Program-made: the position numbers and the translations under genes
Assembly (NCBI RefSeq): GCF_902506105.1
Contig: NZ_LR733304.1
Location: 2,367,832 to 2,431,831, forward strand
Length of the DNA stretch: 64,000 nucleotides
From: Aeromicrobium sp. 9AM
GTDB taxonomy: Bacteria > Actinomycetota > Actinomycetes > Propionibacteriales > Nocardioidaceae
Reading direction: 5' to 3'
Notes under the pieces: model-generated
Databases searched by the model: none
What the model saw: the letters and a program-made list of their open reading frames with translations, nothing else
Told to the model about the DNA's origin: nothing
In this document: piece after piece, positions 42,986-51,427 of the stretch
Position numbering within the stretch: position 1 is the first letter of the stretch
Layout of the letters: the number at the start of each line of letters is the position of its first letter

Positions 42986-44449
42986 CTACCGCGGGATCTT
43001 GGCGGTGGCGGTGCCTTCACGGTCGCCGTCGGTCAGCGTCGCGGTGATCTGCTTGGGCGCGCGGCGGGCGACGCCTCGCAGCGTCACGGTCCAGCCGGAG
43101 CCGGGGTAGGCCCGTTCGCTGCCCAGGCGTGACGTGAACACCGCCGGCTCGCCCCATTGGACGACGTCGACGAGGTCCCCGTCGGTCTTGATCGTCAGCG
43201 ACGGCGCGCTCAGGTCGACGTTGGGGAACCACGCCGCCACGTCGAGGACCAGGTTGTCGCCGTCGTGGTGCACCGCTCGCACGACCACCTTGAGCGCGGT
43301 CTGCTCGGCCGTCAGCACGTACGCCTCGGGTGGCACCGGATCGCTCTGCCAGCCCGGCAGGTATGAGGTCAGGCCGGCCGGCTCGACGCCCGACGGGTGC
43401 ATCTCGGACTGCATGCCCTCCGCGCGTACGTAGCGCCAGATGGCGTCCCGGTCTCCGCTCGCGAGCAGGGCGTAGAGGACGCGGTACTGCGCCGGCACCT
43501 CGCGGGCGTAGCGATCGGCCGGCGCCGCGTCGACGATGCGCGGCACTCTCTCGACCAGCGCGTCGAGGTACGCGTCGTCGGCCCGCTCGAGCTTGAGCAC
43601 CGAGTTGGGGATGTTGTAGCGGAGATACTGCAACGCCCGTTCTGCCCGTACGTCCGGCAGTGGTGTGAGCACCTCGAGCACGGCGTCGATCGCGTCCTGC
43701 CGGGCGTGCACGGCTTCGGCGGTCACCTGGCCCTGCGAGATCGACGACTCCTGGCGGCGCCACGTGTAGCCCATGACACCGGAGATGTCGATGCCGTTCG
43801 CGTCGCGGTAGGCCGTCGCGGTGACGATCTGATCGCCGGCGAGCAGCACCGTGGGGAAGGACAGCTGGGTCGCGTCCCAGAACGTACGCCGGAAGATCTT
43901 CGCGCACGCGACGGCGTTGACGAGGACGTCCGGCCGCTCGCTCAGGGTCGTGTGCCTGGCGGGGCGGGCGTGGAGACTGCGGATCCACTGCGCGGGCGGG
44001 CGGATCGCGGCGCCCTCCTGCCGCTGGTAGGGCATCACCGAGACGTCGGACCCGGTCTCCTCGAGGACGTCCATCGCAGCCCTGACCCCCGCTCGGGTCA
44101 GCCAGTCGTCCGCGTCGAGGAACGTGAGGAACTCGCCCGTCGCGACCGCGACCGCCGCCCGCCGGGCTTCACCGACGCCGGCGTTGGCCTGGCTCAGGAC
44201 CGTCACGCGGGCGTCCGCCTTGGCGTGCCGTTGGGCGACGGCGAGGCTGCCGTCGGTCGAGCCGTCGTCGATCACGACGATCTCGACGCGGCGATAGTCC
44301 TGCTTGCGGGCCGACGTCAGGCACTCGTCGAGGAACTCCTCGCCGTTGTAGACCGGGACGACGATGCTCAGCACCGGCCGCGAGCGCTGGCGCCAGCGGT
44401 CGAGCGGCGCCGTCAGGGCTCGCCGCAGACGCCTACGAAGTCGAGCCAC
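42986..44449 (-). CDS. Family 2 glycosyltransferase with C-terminal beta domain
   Basis: 487 residues. N-terminal GT-A domain: LSIVVPVYNGEEFLDECLTS, VIDDGSTDGSLAVAQRH and the metal site EFLTFLDADDWLTRAG. Middle part is helical, and residues about 370-487 form a beta-rich segment with low similarity to known domains. Similar to the TagF/CDP-glycerol or teichoic-acid-type GT2 chains of actinomycetes. The start GTG 44449 is supported by a TATGCT box six bases upstream; the open frame beyond it belongs to the antisense of midA. Divergent from midA. Confidence 0.8.
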   Translation of the reverse strand: MARLRRRLRRALTAPLDRWRQRSRPVLSIVVPVYNGEEFLDECLTSARKQDYRRVEIVVIDDGSTDGSLAVAQRHAKADARVTVLSQANAGVGEARRAAVAVATGEFLTFLDADDWLTRAGVRAAMDVLEETGSDVSVMPYQRQEGAAIRPPAQWIRSLHARPARHTTLSERPDVLVNAVACAKIFRRTFWDATQLSFPTVLLAGDQIVTATAYRDANGIDISGVMGYTWRRQESSISQGQVTAEAVHARQDAIDAVLEVLTPLPDVRAERALQYLRYNIPNSVLKLERADDAYLDALVERVPRIVDAAPADRYAREVPAQYRVLYALLASGDRDAIWRYVRAEGMQSEMHPSGVEPAGLTSYLPGWQSDPVPPEAYVLTAEQTALKVVVRAVHHDGDNLVLDVAAWFPNVDLSAPSLTIKTDGDLVDVVQWGEPAVFTSRLGSERAYPGSGWTVTLRGVARRAPKQITATLTDGDREGTATAKIPR

Positions 44450-44455
44450 GCGCCG

Positions 44456-44461
44456 AGCATA
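44456..44461 (-). promoter_or_regulatory. -10 box for leaderless glycosyltransferase mRNA
   Basis: Minus-strand TATGCT, six bases before GTG 44449; this fixes the start. Confidence 0.5.
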
Positions 44462-44473
44462 GCGACGCTCCCT

Positions 44474-44479
44474 TAGGTT
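44474..44479 (+). promoter_or_regulatory. -10 box for leaderless midA mRNA
   Basis: TAGGTT, six bases before ATG 44486. Confidence 0.5.
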
Positions 44480-44485
44480 GAGGCC

Positions 44486-45415
44486 ATGACGACGGGCCCA
44501 CTTCCATGGCGCAATGCGTGGACGGAAGCGTTGTACGCCGAACGCGGCTTCTTCCGCACGTCCAGGCCCGCCGACCACTTCCGCACCAGCGTGCACGTCG
44601 GCGCCTTCGCCGGTGCGATCGCGGAGCTCGTACGACGCGCTGACGCGAGAAGGGTCCATGACGTGGGCGCCGGGGGCGGCGAGCTGCTCCGCGCGCTCCA
44701 CGAGCTCCTGCCCGGCGTCCAGCTCGTCGGGGTCGAGCTCGCGGAGCGACCGAGCGACCTGCCCGATGCCATCGAGTGGGAGGAAGAGCTGCCGCAGGTG
44801 ATGGACGACTTCGTGATCGCCAACGAGTGGCTCGACAACGTGCCGTGCGACGTCGTCGAGGTCGACGACGCAGGCGTCGTGCGCAAGGTGCTCGTCCATC
44901 CGGCGACCGGCGAGGAGACGCTCGGCGACGCGTACTCGCTCCAGTGGCTCGACACGTGGTGGCCGCTGACCGAGCCGGGCCAGCGGGCCGAGGTCGGCCT
45001 GATGCGTGACGGCGCCTGGAACGATGTCGTCTCGCGGGTGCGGGGCATCACGATCGCGATCGACTACGGCCACACCCGGGACGACCGGCCGCCGTTCGGC
45101 ACCCTGCGGTCGTACGCCGACGGCCGCGAGGTCGACGTCGTCCCGGACGGCAGCCGCGACATCACGGCCCATGTCGCGGTCGACTCGGTCGCCGCAACGG
45201 TCGGCGCGACCCTGATCCGCCAACGCGACGCGCTCGCCCAGCTCGGCCTCGACGCGTCGCGTCCGCCGTTGGACCTCGCGCACTCCGATCCCAGCGCGTA
45301 CGTCCGGGGGCTGGCGGCAGCGGGCGAGGCGGGCGAGCTCATGGCGCGTGGGGGTCTCGGCGACTTCTGGTGGCTGGTCACCGACACCCTCGGCCATGGA
45401 AGACTGACGTCATGA
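44486..45415 (+). CDS. MidA/NDUFAF7-family protein arginine methyltransferase-like
   Basis: 309-residue class I SAM methyltransferase of the DUF185/MidA family. Start region MTTGPLPWRNAWTEALYAERGFF, then FRTSVHVGAFAGAIAELV, SAM motif RVHDVGAGGGELLRALHE (about 56-73), VGVELAERP, the family block DFVIANEWLDNVPCDVVEV and GITIAIDYGHTRDDRPPFGTLRSY. The human member NDUFAF7 dimethylates an Arg of the complex I subunit NDUFS2, homologue of NuoD. A NuoD paralogue lies 1.5 kb downstream on the same strand and keeps that Arg, which is strong context. It is shorter at the N-terminus than eukaryotic forms. Confidence 0.85.
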   Translation: MTTGPLPWRNAWTEALYAERGFFRTSRPADHFRTSVHVGAFAGAIAELVRRADARRVHDVGAGGGELLRALHELLPGVQLVGVELAERPSDLPDAIEWEEELPQVMDDFVIANEWLDNVPCDVVEVDDAGVVRKVLVHPATGEETLGDAYSLQWLDTWWPLTEPGQRAEVGLMRDGAWNDVVSRVRGITIAIDYGHTRDDRPPFGTLRSYADGREVDVVPDGSRDITAHVAVDSVAATVGATLIRQRDALAQLGLDASRPPLDLAHSDPSAYVRGLAAAGEAGELMARGGLGDFWWLVTDTLGHGRLTS

Positions 45416-45447
45416 GCGAGCGCCAGCGAGCGAACCATGTGGCTGTC

Positions 45448-45493
45448 ATTCCGGAGCCTCCGTATCGTGGGCTCTTCTCGGAGGCTTCGGAAT
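45448..45493 (+). promoter_or_regulatory. Hairpin covering ribosome site and start codon
   Basis: Arms 45448-45462 (ATTCCGGAGCCTCCG) and 45479-45493 (CGGAGGCTTCGGAAT) pair over 15 bp in RNA with one G-U pair; loop 16 bases. GGAGG (45480-45484) and the A and U of the start codon at 45492 lie in the right arm. Translation of the downstream gene should need opening of the stem. Confidence 0.75.
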
Positions 45494-46967
45494 GACCCGG
45501 CTGTTGGTCCGCTCCGGCAAGGACCCGTTCACCCCCGTCGTTGCCGAGTCGACGCTCACGCAGGACGTGTTCAACAGCAACAGCGGCAACTACCTGTTCC
45601 AGCACTCGGTGTGGAAGGCCCTGTCGATCGACGGCGCCGAGCTGGTCTCGAACGGCACGCTGTCGGAACGCGTGCCGCCCGAGGCTCGTGATGTCCGGCG
45701 CATCAACGAGGATTTCGACCACTTCGTCATCCCGATGGCCAACGCCTTCCGGCCGGAGTTCGCGCCCCGGCTCGACCGGCTCAACGAGCTGCTCACCGAC
45801 CTGACGATCCCGGTCACGATCGTCGGCATCGGCGCCCAGGCGGCGCACGGGCAGGGCATCGAGTCGCTCGAGCCCATCGCCAAGACCGTCAAGAAGTTCG
45901 TCGGCCTCGTGCTCGACCGCTCGGCCTCGATCGGCGTACGCGGCGAGTTCACCAAGGCGTACCTGGTGGGGCTCGGCTTCCCCGAGTCGTCGGTCGACGT
46001 GATCGGCTGCCCGTCGCTCTACCTGCACGGCCGCGACTTCCGGGTCGACAAGAAGGTCGACTCGATCTCGGCCGACAGCCCCCTCGCGCTCAACCTCACG
46101 CCCGAGGTGCGGGGCATCGGCGCGTTCGCGACCGCCCAGGCCGCGCGGCACCCCAACCTCACCTACATCGGCCAGGACGCGCACGACCTGCGGATGCTGC
46201 TGTGGGGCACGCCGTTCCCGCACGTCCACGACCCGCTCGTGCCGGTGCACCTCGACCACCCGCTCTACCAGTCCGACCGCATCAGGCTCTTCCTCGACAC
46301 GTGGACCTGGTACGACTTCCTCGCGACGCAGGAGTTCGCGTACGGCACCCGGTTCCACGGCAACGTCGCGGCGCTCCTGGGACATACGCCGGCGCTGTTG
46401 CTGGCGCACGACTCCCGCACTCTCGAGCTCGCGGAGTACCACCGGATGCCCTACACGCTGATGCCGGAGTTCACCGCGGAGCTCAAGGCCGAGGACCTCT
46501 ACGAGGCCACCGACATGTCGGAGTTCAACGCCGCGCTGCCGGAGGGGTTCGACCGCTACACCGCATTCCTCGAGCGCAACGGCCTCGAGCACATCTGGAC
46601 CGAGGGCAACGGCACCGGCGACTTCGACGAGCGCCTCGCCGCCGCCAAGTTCCCGCCGCCGGTGCACCCGTTGATCGCGTCGGACGGGCACGAGGTCGCC
46701 TCGCGGCTCAAGTGGCTGCGCGACGGCATGGTCCTCGACATCACTCGGCACCCCCAGGCGTACGAGCACCCGTTCCCGCACCCGCCGTGGAGCGGCGCCG
46801 GCAGCCGGCACGCCCGCATCCAGGAGACGACCGCCGAGAAGCTCAAGACGCAGAAACGGCAGATCGACGAGCTGTATGCCCGCCTCGAACGGGTCGAGCG
46901 GAACTCTCCGCGCGGCCTGACCAAGCGGTTCATCCGCATGGTGCAGGGCTGGTTCAAGCGCTCATGA
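45492..46967 (+). CDS. Polysaccharide pyruvyl transferase family protein with coiled-coil tail
   Basis: 491 residues. The domain (about 30-330) shows family blocks [52 protein letters not shown], and [23 protein letters not shown], where GTRFHG is the hallmark. Residues about 445-475 ([27 protein letters not shown]) are a coiled coil, ending in a basic amphipathic segment ([16 protein letters not shown]) that may bind the membrane. It could transfer pyruvate or a sugar to a wall glycan. ATG 45492 and its ribosome site are held in a hairpin. Its stop overlaps the NuoD-like ATG (ATGA). Confidence 0.8.
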   Translation: MTRLLVRSGKDPFTPVVAESTLTQDVFNSNSGNYLFQHSVWKALSIDGAELVSNGTLSERVPPEARDVRRINEDFDHFVIPMANAFRPEFAPRLDRLNELLTDLTIPVTIVGIGAQAAHGQGIESLEPIAKTVKKFVGLVLDRSASIGVRGEFTKAYLVGLGFPESSVDVIGCPSLYLHGRDFRVDKKVDSISADSPLALNLTPEVRGIGAFATAQAARHPNLTYIGQDAHDLRMLLWGTPFPHVHDPLVPVHLDHPLYQSDRIRLFLDTWTWYDFLATQEFAYGTRFHGNVAALLGHTPALLLAHDSRTLELAEYHRMPYTLMPEFTAELKAEDLYEATDMSEFNAALPEGFDRYTAFLERNGLEHIWTEGNGTGDFDERLAAAKFPPPVHPLIASDGHEVASRLKWLRDGMVLDITRHPQAYEHPFPHPPWSGAGSRHARIQETTAEKLKTQKRQIDELYARLERVERNSPRGLTKRFIRMVQGWFKRS

Positions 46968-48106
46968 CCGAGGTCACCGCGAGCGTCGGCACGGGCTTCG
47001 CCACGACCGACATGGTGCTCAACATCGGTCCGCAGCACCCCGCGACTCACGGCGTGCTGCGCCTGCGACTGACGCTCGACGGTGAACGGGTCATGGCGTG
47101 CGAGCCGATCATCGGCTACATGCACCGCGGCGTCGAGAAGCTCTTCGAGGTCCGCGACTACCGGCAGATCATCGTGCTGGCCAACCGGCACGACTGGCTC
47201 AGCGCCTTCTCCTCCGAGCTCGGTGTGGTCCTCGCGGTCGAGGACATGCTCGGTATGGAGGTGCCCGAGCGGGCGACGTGGATCCGTACGCTCCTCGCCG
47301 AGCTCAACCGGGTGCTCAACCACCTGATGTTCCTGGGGTCCTATCCGCTCGAGCTCGGCGCGATCACGCCGATCTTCTACGCCTTCCGCGAGCGGGAGAC
47401 GATCCAGGAGGTCATGGAGGAGGTCTCCGGCGGGCGGATGCACTACATGTTCAACCGCGTCGGCGGCCTCAAGGAGGACATCCCGGCCGGCTGGACCGAT
47501 CGCGCCTCGGCGGCGATCGCGACCGTGCGCACGCGGCTGCAGGAGCTCGAGGACCTGATCTTCGGCAACGAGATCTTCCGGGCCCGCACCAAGGGCATCG
47601 GCGTGCTGTCGCCGGCGCTGGTCGAGGCGTACGGCGTCTCCGGCCCGATCGCGCGGGCCTCAGGACTCGACCTAGACCTGCGACGCGACGAGCCCTACCT
47701 CGCATACGGGGAGCTGCAGGACGTGCTGCGGGTGCCGGTGCGGGCCGACGGCGACTGCTACTCCCGGTTCGCAGTGCTGCTGGAGCAGACCAAGGTGTCC
47801 CTCGACCTGGCTGATGCGTGCCTCGCGCGGCTCGCCGAGCTGGCTCCCGGGCCGGTCAACGTACGGCTGCCCAAGATCCTCAAGGCGCCGGAGGGCTCGA
47901 CGTACGTGTGGACCGAGAACCCGCTCGGGCTCAACGGCTACTACCTCGTGTCGCGCGGCGAGAAGACGCCGTGGCGGCTCAAGCTGCGCACGGCGTCGTT
48001 CAACAACGTCGCGGTGCTGCCCGAGATCGTCGGCGGCACCGTCGTGGCCGACCTCGTCGCGATCCTCGGCTCGATGTTCTTCGTCGTCGGCGACGTCGAC
48101 AAATAG
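46964..48106 (+). CDS. Stand-alone NuoD (NADH-quinone oxidoreductase subunit D) paralogue
   Basis: 380 residues, full-length 49-kDa/NuoD fold: [20 protein letters not shown] at 17-36, [47 protein letters not shown], and the closing [20 protein letters not shown]. His29 of the quinone site is present and Arg55 matches bovine Arg85, the residue methylated by NDUFAF7. The quinone-headgroup Tyr of complex I (bovine Tyr108) is Trp78 here, in NRHDWLSAF. No other nuo gene is near. ATG overlaps the previous stop. Such paralogues with MidA nearby recur in actinomycetes, to my knowledge without assigned role. Confidence 0.85.
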   Translation: MTEVTASVGTGFATTDMVLNIGPQHPATHGVLRLRLTLDGERVMACEPIIGYMHRGVEKLFEVRDYRQIIVLANRHDWLSAFSSELGVVLAVEDMLGMEVPERATWIRTLLAELNRVLNHLMFLGSYPLELGAITPIFYAFRERETIQEVMEEVSGGRMHYMFNRVGGLKEDIPAGWTDRASAAIATVRTRLQELEDLIFGNEIFRARTKGIGVLSPALVEAYGVSGPIARASGLDLDLRRDEPYLAYGELQDVLRVPVRADGDCYSRFAVLLEQTKVSLDLADACLARLAELAPGPVNVRLPKILKAPEGSTYVWTENPLGLNGYYLVSRGEKTPWRLKLRTASFNNVAVLPEIVGGTVVADLVAILGSMFFVVGDVDK

Positions 48107-48110
48107 CGCT

Positions 48111-48230
48111 GGTTGAGGTGCGGAGGCCGCCCGCGGCCGATGGGGGCACCTCCCGCGAGCGCCAGCGAGTGGGGGACTCGAAACCAGGAGCGGCGGTTTC
48201 GAGACGCTCGTGCCTCGCTCCTCAACCACC
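48111..48230. repeat. Dispersed palindromic repeat, tail-to-tail copy
   Basis: Starts GGTTGAGGTGCGGAG (48111) and runs to CTCGAAACC (48177-48185); after a 9-base loop comes GGTTTCGAG (48195-48203) and, ending near 48230, CCTCAACC. Thus two units in opposite orientation form one long hairpin. Fills the gap between the NuoD paralogue and the convergent small gene, so it may also terminate both transcripts. Confidence 0.75.
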
Positions 48231-48235
48231 TGACC

Positions 48236-48523
48236 TCAGACCTGCGTGACCCTCGTGATTTCCGTGCGGGCGACCGAGCGGTCGCGGAGCGGCGCCGCGG
48301 CCAGTCGTCGAGGGTCGGCCATGTACGCGTCGAGGGCCGCCTCGTCGGGCAGCTCGATGATCTGCACCTCGTACGGGCCCTCGTCGCGCTCGATGCTGCG
48401 CACCCGCTGCAGCAGGCGCGCGCCGTGATCGCCGAGCAGGCTCAGCACCTCGTCCTCGTACGTCGCGAGGAGCCCTTCGTTGCCCGGGATGGCCCAGAGC
48501 CGTACACACAGCGTCAGTGACAT
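48236..48523 (-). CDS. Small alpha+beta-barrel-like protein (DUF1330-type)
   Basis: 95 residues: MSLTLCVRLWAIPGNEGLLATYED, then ARLLQRVRSIERDEGPYEVQIIELPDEAALDAYMADP. This resembles the dimeric ferredoxin-like barrel of DUF1330 or antibiotic-biosynthesis-monooxygenase proteins. No catalytic residue can be named. Start ATG 48523 is supported by TACGAT six bases upstream. Divergent from the DUF885 peptidase gene by 22 bases. Confidence 0.7.
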   Translation of the reverse strand: MSLTLCVRLWAIPGNEGLLATYEDEVLSLLGDHGARLLQRVRSIERDEGPYEVQIIELPDEAALDAYMADPRRLAAAPLRDRSVARTEITRVTQV

Positions 48524-48529
48524 GGGGTC

Positions 48530-48539
48530 ATCGTAGGGT
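48530..48539. promoter_or_regulatory. Overlapping divergent -10 boxes, small gene / DUF885 gene
   Basis: ATCGTAGGGT holds minus-strand TACGAT (48535-48530, six bases from ATG 48523) and plus-strand TAGGGT (48534-48539, six bases from ATG 48546). They share the TA, exactly as at 18250-18259. Confidence 0.55.
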
Positions 48540-48545
48540 CGGATC

Positions 48546-50198
48546 ATGGCCGACTCCACGCCCCGCACACCGACTCCCATCGACACGCTCGCCGAGGAAT
48601 GGCTCGACGTCATGCTCGACCTCGAGCCCGAGCTCCACATCCACCTCGGCCGGCCCGGCCGCGAGTCCGACTACGCCGACCGCTCGCCGGACGGGGCGGC
48701 CGCGGCGGTCGATGCGGCCCGGGCGATGCTGGCGCGCGTACGCTCGGCGGCCCCGGTCGACCAGGTCGACGGCGTCACGCAGGCCGAGCTGATCCGCACT
48801 CTGACGCTCGACGTCGAGCGGCACGACGCGGGTTTCTGGCAGCGCGACCTCAACGTCATCGCCTCGCCGGGCCAGGACCTGCGCGACATCTTCGACCTCA
48901 TGCCCACCAAGACCCCCGACGACTGGGCGCACGTCGCGCGCCGCATGCAGAACGTGCCGGCCGCCATGTCGGGCTACCTCGACTCGCTGCGTGCGGGCAT
49001 CGCCGCCGGCAACGTACCGGCCGTCCGCCAGGTCCGGGAGGTCGCCGGTCAGGCCCGCAAGCAGGCCGGCGCCGACAGCTTCTTCCTCAAGCTGGCAGCG
49101 CGCGCCGACGTGCCGGAGTCGCTCACGGGTGACCTCGAGGCCGGTGCTCGCGCAGCCACCGAGGCGTACGCCGCGATGGCCGACTTCCTCGAGCACCAGC
49201 TCGCGCCCCACGCCCCGGAGGACGACGCATTCGGCCGCGAGCACTACGCGCTTGCGTCGCGCTACTTCGTCGGCGCCGAGATCGACCTCGACGAGACGTA
49301 CGAGTGGGGTGTCGAGGAGCTCGCCCGCATGGTGCAGGAGCAGGAGAAGGTCGCCGACCAGATCCTGCCCGGCGCGACGGTCGCCGAGGCGATCCGGCAT
49401 CTCGACGCCGATCCGGCCTACAAGCTGCACAGCACCGACGCCCTCCGGGCCTGGATGCAGGAGACCAGCGACCGTGCCGTCGCCGACCTCGGGCGTACGC
49501 ACTTCGACATCCCCGAGCCGATGCGCCGGCTCGAGTGCCTGATCGCGCCGACGCAGGAGGGCGGCATCTACTACACGCCGCCGAGCGAGGACTTCGAGCG
49601 CGCGGGCCGTATGTGGTGGAGCGTGCCCAAGGGCGTCACGGAGTTCGACACCTGGCGCGAGCTGACGACGGTCTACCACGAGGGTGTGCCCGGCCATCAC
49701 CTCCAGTGCGGCCTCGCGGTCCACAACAGCGCCGAGCTCAACGGCTGGCGCCGCTTCAACTGGAACTCCGGCCACGGCGAGGGCTGGGCCCTCTACGCCG
49801 AGCGGCTCATGTCGGACCTCGGCTACCTCGACGACCCGGCCAACCAGCTGGGCATGCTCGACGGGCAGCGCATGCGGGCCGCACGAGTCGTGATCGACCT
49901 CGGCGTGCACCTCGGCAAGCCCAAGCCCGACGGCAGCGGCACGTGGACCGGCGACGACGTGTTCCCGTTCCTGTCCCAGCACGTCAACATGAACGAGCCG
50001 TTCATCCGCTTCGAGTCCAACCGCTATCTCGGCTGGCCGGGCCAGGCGCCGTCCTACAAGGTCGGCCAGCGCATGTGGGAGCAGCTGCGTGATGAGTGGG
50101 TCGCCGCCAACGGGCCGGACCTCAAGGAGTTCCACCGCCAGGCGCTCGCCGTCGGCAGCGTCGGCCTCGGCACCCTGCGCCAGACCCTCCTGACCTGA
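48546..50198 (+). CDS. DUF885-family metallopeptidase-like protein
   Basis: 550 residues of the DUF885 family, distant relatives of M32 carboxypeptidases. The metal motif is TTVYHEGVPGHHLQCGLAVH (HExxxHH type, near 380), with the third-ligand block FNWNSGHGEGWALYAERLMSD about 25 residues later. Mostly helical; no signal peptide, so cytoplasmic. Conserved C-terminal HVNMNEPFIRFESNRYLGWPGQAPSYKVGQ. Probable dipeptidase or carboxypeptidase; substrate unknown. Confidence 0.85.
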   Translation: MADSTPRTPTPIDTLAEEWLDVMLDLEPELHIHLGRPGRESDYADRSPDGAAAAVDAARAMLARVRSAAPVDQVDGVTQAELIRTLTLDVERHDAGFWQRDLNVIASPGQDLRDIFDLMPTKTPDDWAHVARRMQNVPAAMSGYLDSLRAGIAAGNVPAVRQVREVAGQARKQAGADSFFLKLAARADVPESLTGDLEAGARAATEAYAAMADFLEHQLAPHAPEDDAFGREHYALASRYFVGAEIDLDETYEWGVEELARMVQEQEKVADQILPGATVAEAIRHLDADPAYKLHSTDALRAWMQETSDRAVADLGRTHFDIPEPMRRLECLIAPTQEGGIYYTPPSEDFERAGRMWWSVPKGVTEFDTWRELTTVYHEGVPGHHLQCGLAVHNSAELNGWRRFNWNSGHGEGWALYAERLMSDLGYLDDPANQLGMLDGQRMRAARVVIDLGVHLGKPKPDGSGTWTGDDVFPFLSQHVNMNEPFIRFESNRYLGWPGQAPSYKVGQRMWEQLRDEWVAANGPDLKEFHRQALAVGSVGLGTLRQTLLT

Positions 50199-50209
50199 CC
50201 CACTCCCGG

Positions 50210-50343
50210 TGACGGGTCAGTTTTCACCCCGTGACGGGTCACTTGTGGCCCGGCCACGGGTCGGTTGCGGTCTTTCCGCGACCGGCGTGTGACCCGTCAG
50301 CGGGCAGTTTCTGACCCGTCAGCGGGCAGTTTCTGACCCGTCA
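50210..50343. repeat. TGACGGGTCA repeat array between convergent genes
   Basis: TGACGGGTCA occurs at 50210 and 50232 on the plus strand and three times inverted (TGACCCGTCA) at 50290, 50312 and 50334. A degenerate copy lies near 50255. Both sets have an exact 22-base period. The inverted set shares the spacer GCGGGCAGTTTC. Sits between the ends of the DUF885 and DUF3180 genes, so alternative terminator hairpins are possible. Confidence 0.8.
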
Positions 50344-50346
50344 GCG

Positions 50347-50850
50347 TCAGGCCGGGGTGGGGTCGGGGCGGCCCTTCTTGGCCTTGCCGTCCTTGCCCTC
50401 TTCGTCATCGCCGGGCACACGGCAGGCGCGCTCCAGCAGCAGGGCGGCGACCAGCAGCAGCAGGCTGGCGACTGCCGCAGCGCTGCCGCGTACGACCCGC
50501 TCCTTGCCGAGCGGGGTGTCGGTCGCGTCGATGAACGCCAGGACGAACCCGCCGTAGACACCAGCGACCAGTGAACCGACGACGATGCAGGCCTTGGCGA
50601 TCGCGAGCATCCTGAGGCCGTGCTCGGACGTCATGCGCTCGTGCTTCTTGTGCAGCGTCTGCCACGTGTTCCATGCGAACGTGCCGACCAGGATCGCCGC
50701 GAGCAGCAGCGTGAGCGGCGCGGCCCAGGTCAGCCTGGGCACGTTGCCGTCCAGTCGCACGATCAGCGGCGGGATGAGCCGTCCGCCGATGAGACCTGCA
50801 CCGATCAGCGCGACGACCACGAGCGCCGAAGTGGGACGGACCCGGTTCAT
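50347..50850 (-). CDS. DUF3180 membrane protein
   Basis: 167 residues with four membrane helices (SALVVVALIGAGLIGGRLI, LTWAAPLTLLLAAILVGTFAW, IAKACIVVGSLVAGVYGGFVLA, AAAVASLLLLVAALLLERA) and a charged C-terminal tail. DUF3180 proteins regularly follow folK in actinobacteria. Function unknown. Thirteen bases after folK; last gene of the fol operon. Confidence 0.85.
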   Translation of the reverse strand: MNRVRPTSALVVVALIGAGLIGGRLIPPLIVRLDGNVPRLTWAAPLTLLLAAILVGTFAWNTWQTLHKKHERMTSEHGLRMLAIAKACIVVGSLVAGVYGGFVLAFIDATDTPLGKERVVRGSAAAVASLLLLVAALLLERACRVPGDDEEGKDGKAKKGRPDPTPA

Positions 50851-50863
50851 GCGCGAGTCGAGA

Positions 50864-51427
50864 TCACAGGATGATCTCGAGGTCCTCGCGCTTGTGGACG
50901 CCGTTGGTGTCGACGCCCTCGAGGAGGTCGGCGACGAAGCCCTGACCGGGGATCTCGCCCTCAGGGTCGATCTCGAGCCACGGGATCAGGACGAAGCCGC
51001 GCTCGTGAGCGCGGGGATGCGGCAGCTTGAGCGACTCGTCGTCGGCGACCCGGGGTCCGACGACGATGAGGTCGACGTCGAGCGTGCGGGGAGCGCCCTG
51101 CTCAGAACGCTCGCGGCCGAACGCATCCTCGATCGCCAGCGCGCGGTCGAGCAGCGTGTGGACCGTCAGGGTCGTGTCGATCAGCACCACGGCGTTGAGG
51201 AACTTGCCGGAGCCCTCGACCGCGTTGACCGGGTCGGTCTCGTAGACCGAGGAGATCGCGACGACCGTGACCTCGGGAGTGTCCTCAAGGGCGGAGACCG
51301 CGCCCTGAAGCTTGCCGTGCCGATCGCCCAGGTTGGAGCCGAGGGACAGGACGGCCTGGCGGATGGGACGCATCCCGCCAGTCATCGTGTCGGCGTCCAG
51401 GACGTACGGTGTGGGCGCTTCGGTCAC
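50864..51427 (-). CDS. folK: 2-Amino-4-hydroxy-6-hydroxymethyldihydropteridine pyrophosphokinase
   Basis: 187 residues; transfers pyrophosphate to hydroxymethyldihydropterin. Family patterns: AVLSLGSNLGDRHGKLQGAV, VYETDPV, FLNAVVLIDTTL and the signature RTLDVDLIVVGPR with LPHPRAHERGFVLIPWLEI. The ATG overlaps the folB stop (ATGA). A 25-residue N-terminal extension precedes the core. Confidence 0.95.
   Translation of the reverse strand: MTEAPTPYVLDADTMTGGMRPIRQAVLSLGSNLGDRHGKLQGAVSALEDTPEVTVVAISSVYETDPVNAVEGSGKFLNAVVLIDTTLTVHTLLDRALAIEDAFGRERSEQGAPRTLDVDLIVVGPRVADDESLKLPHPRAHERGFVLIPWLEIDPEGEIPGQGFVADLLEGVDTNGVHKREDLEIIL

Noticed and set aside
42986..45397. 803-residue 'fusion' upstream of the glycosyltransferase
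   Set aside because: The extra N-terminal part is antisense to midA; GTG 44449 with a -10 box at the right distance is a better start.
46202..48106. 634-residue 'fusion' upstream of the NuoD paralogue
   Set aside because: The upstream part lies out of frame within the pyruvyltransferase-like gene; NuoD family starts at ATG 46964, coupled by ATGA.
50210..50343. The TGACGGGTCA array as a CRISPR
   Set aside because: Spacers are identical, not unique, and the period of 22 bases is too short; no cas genes.
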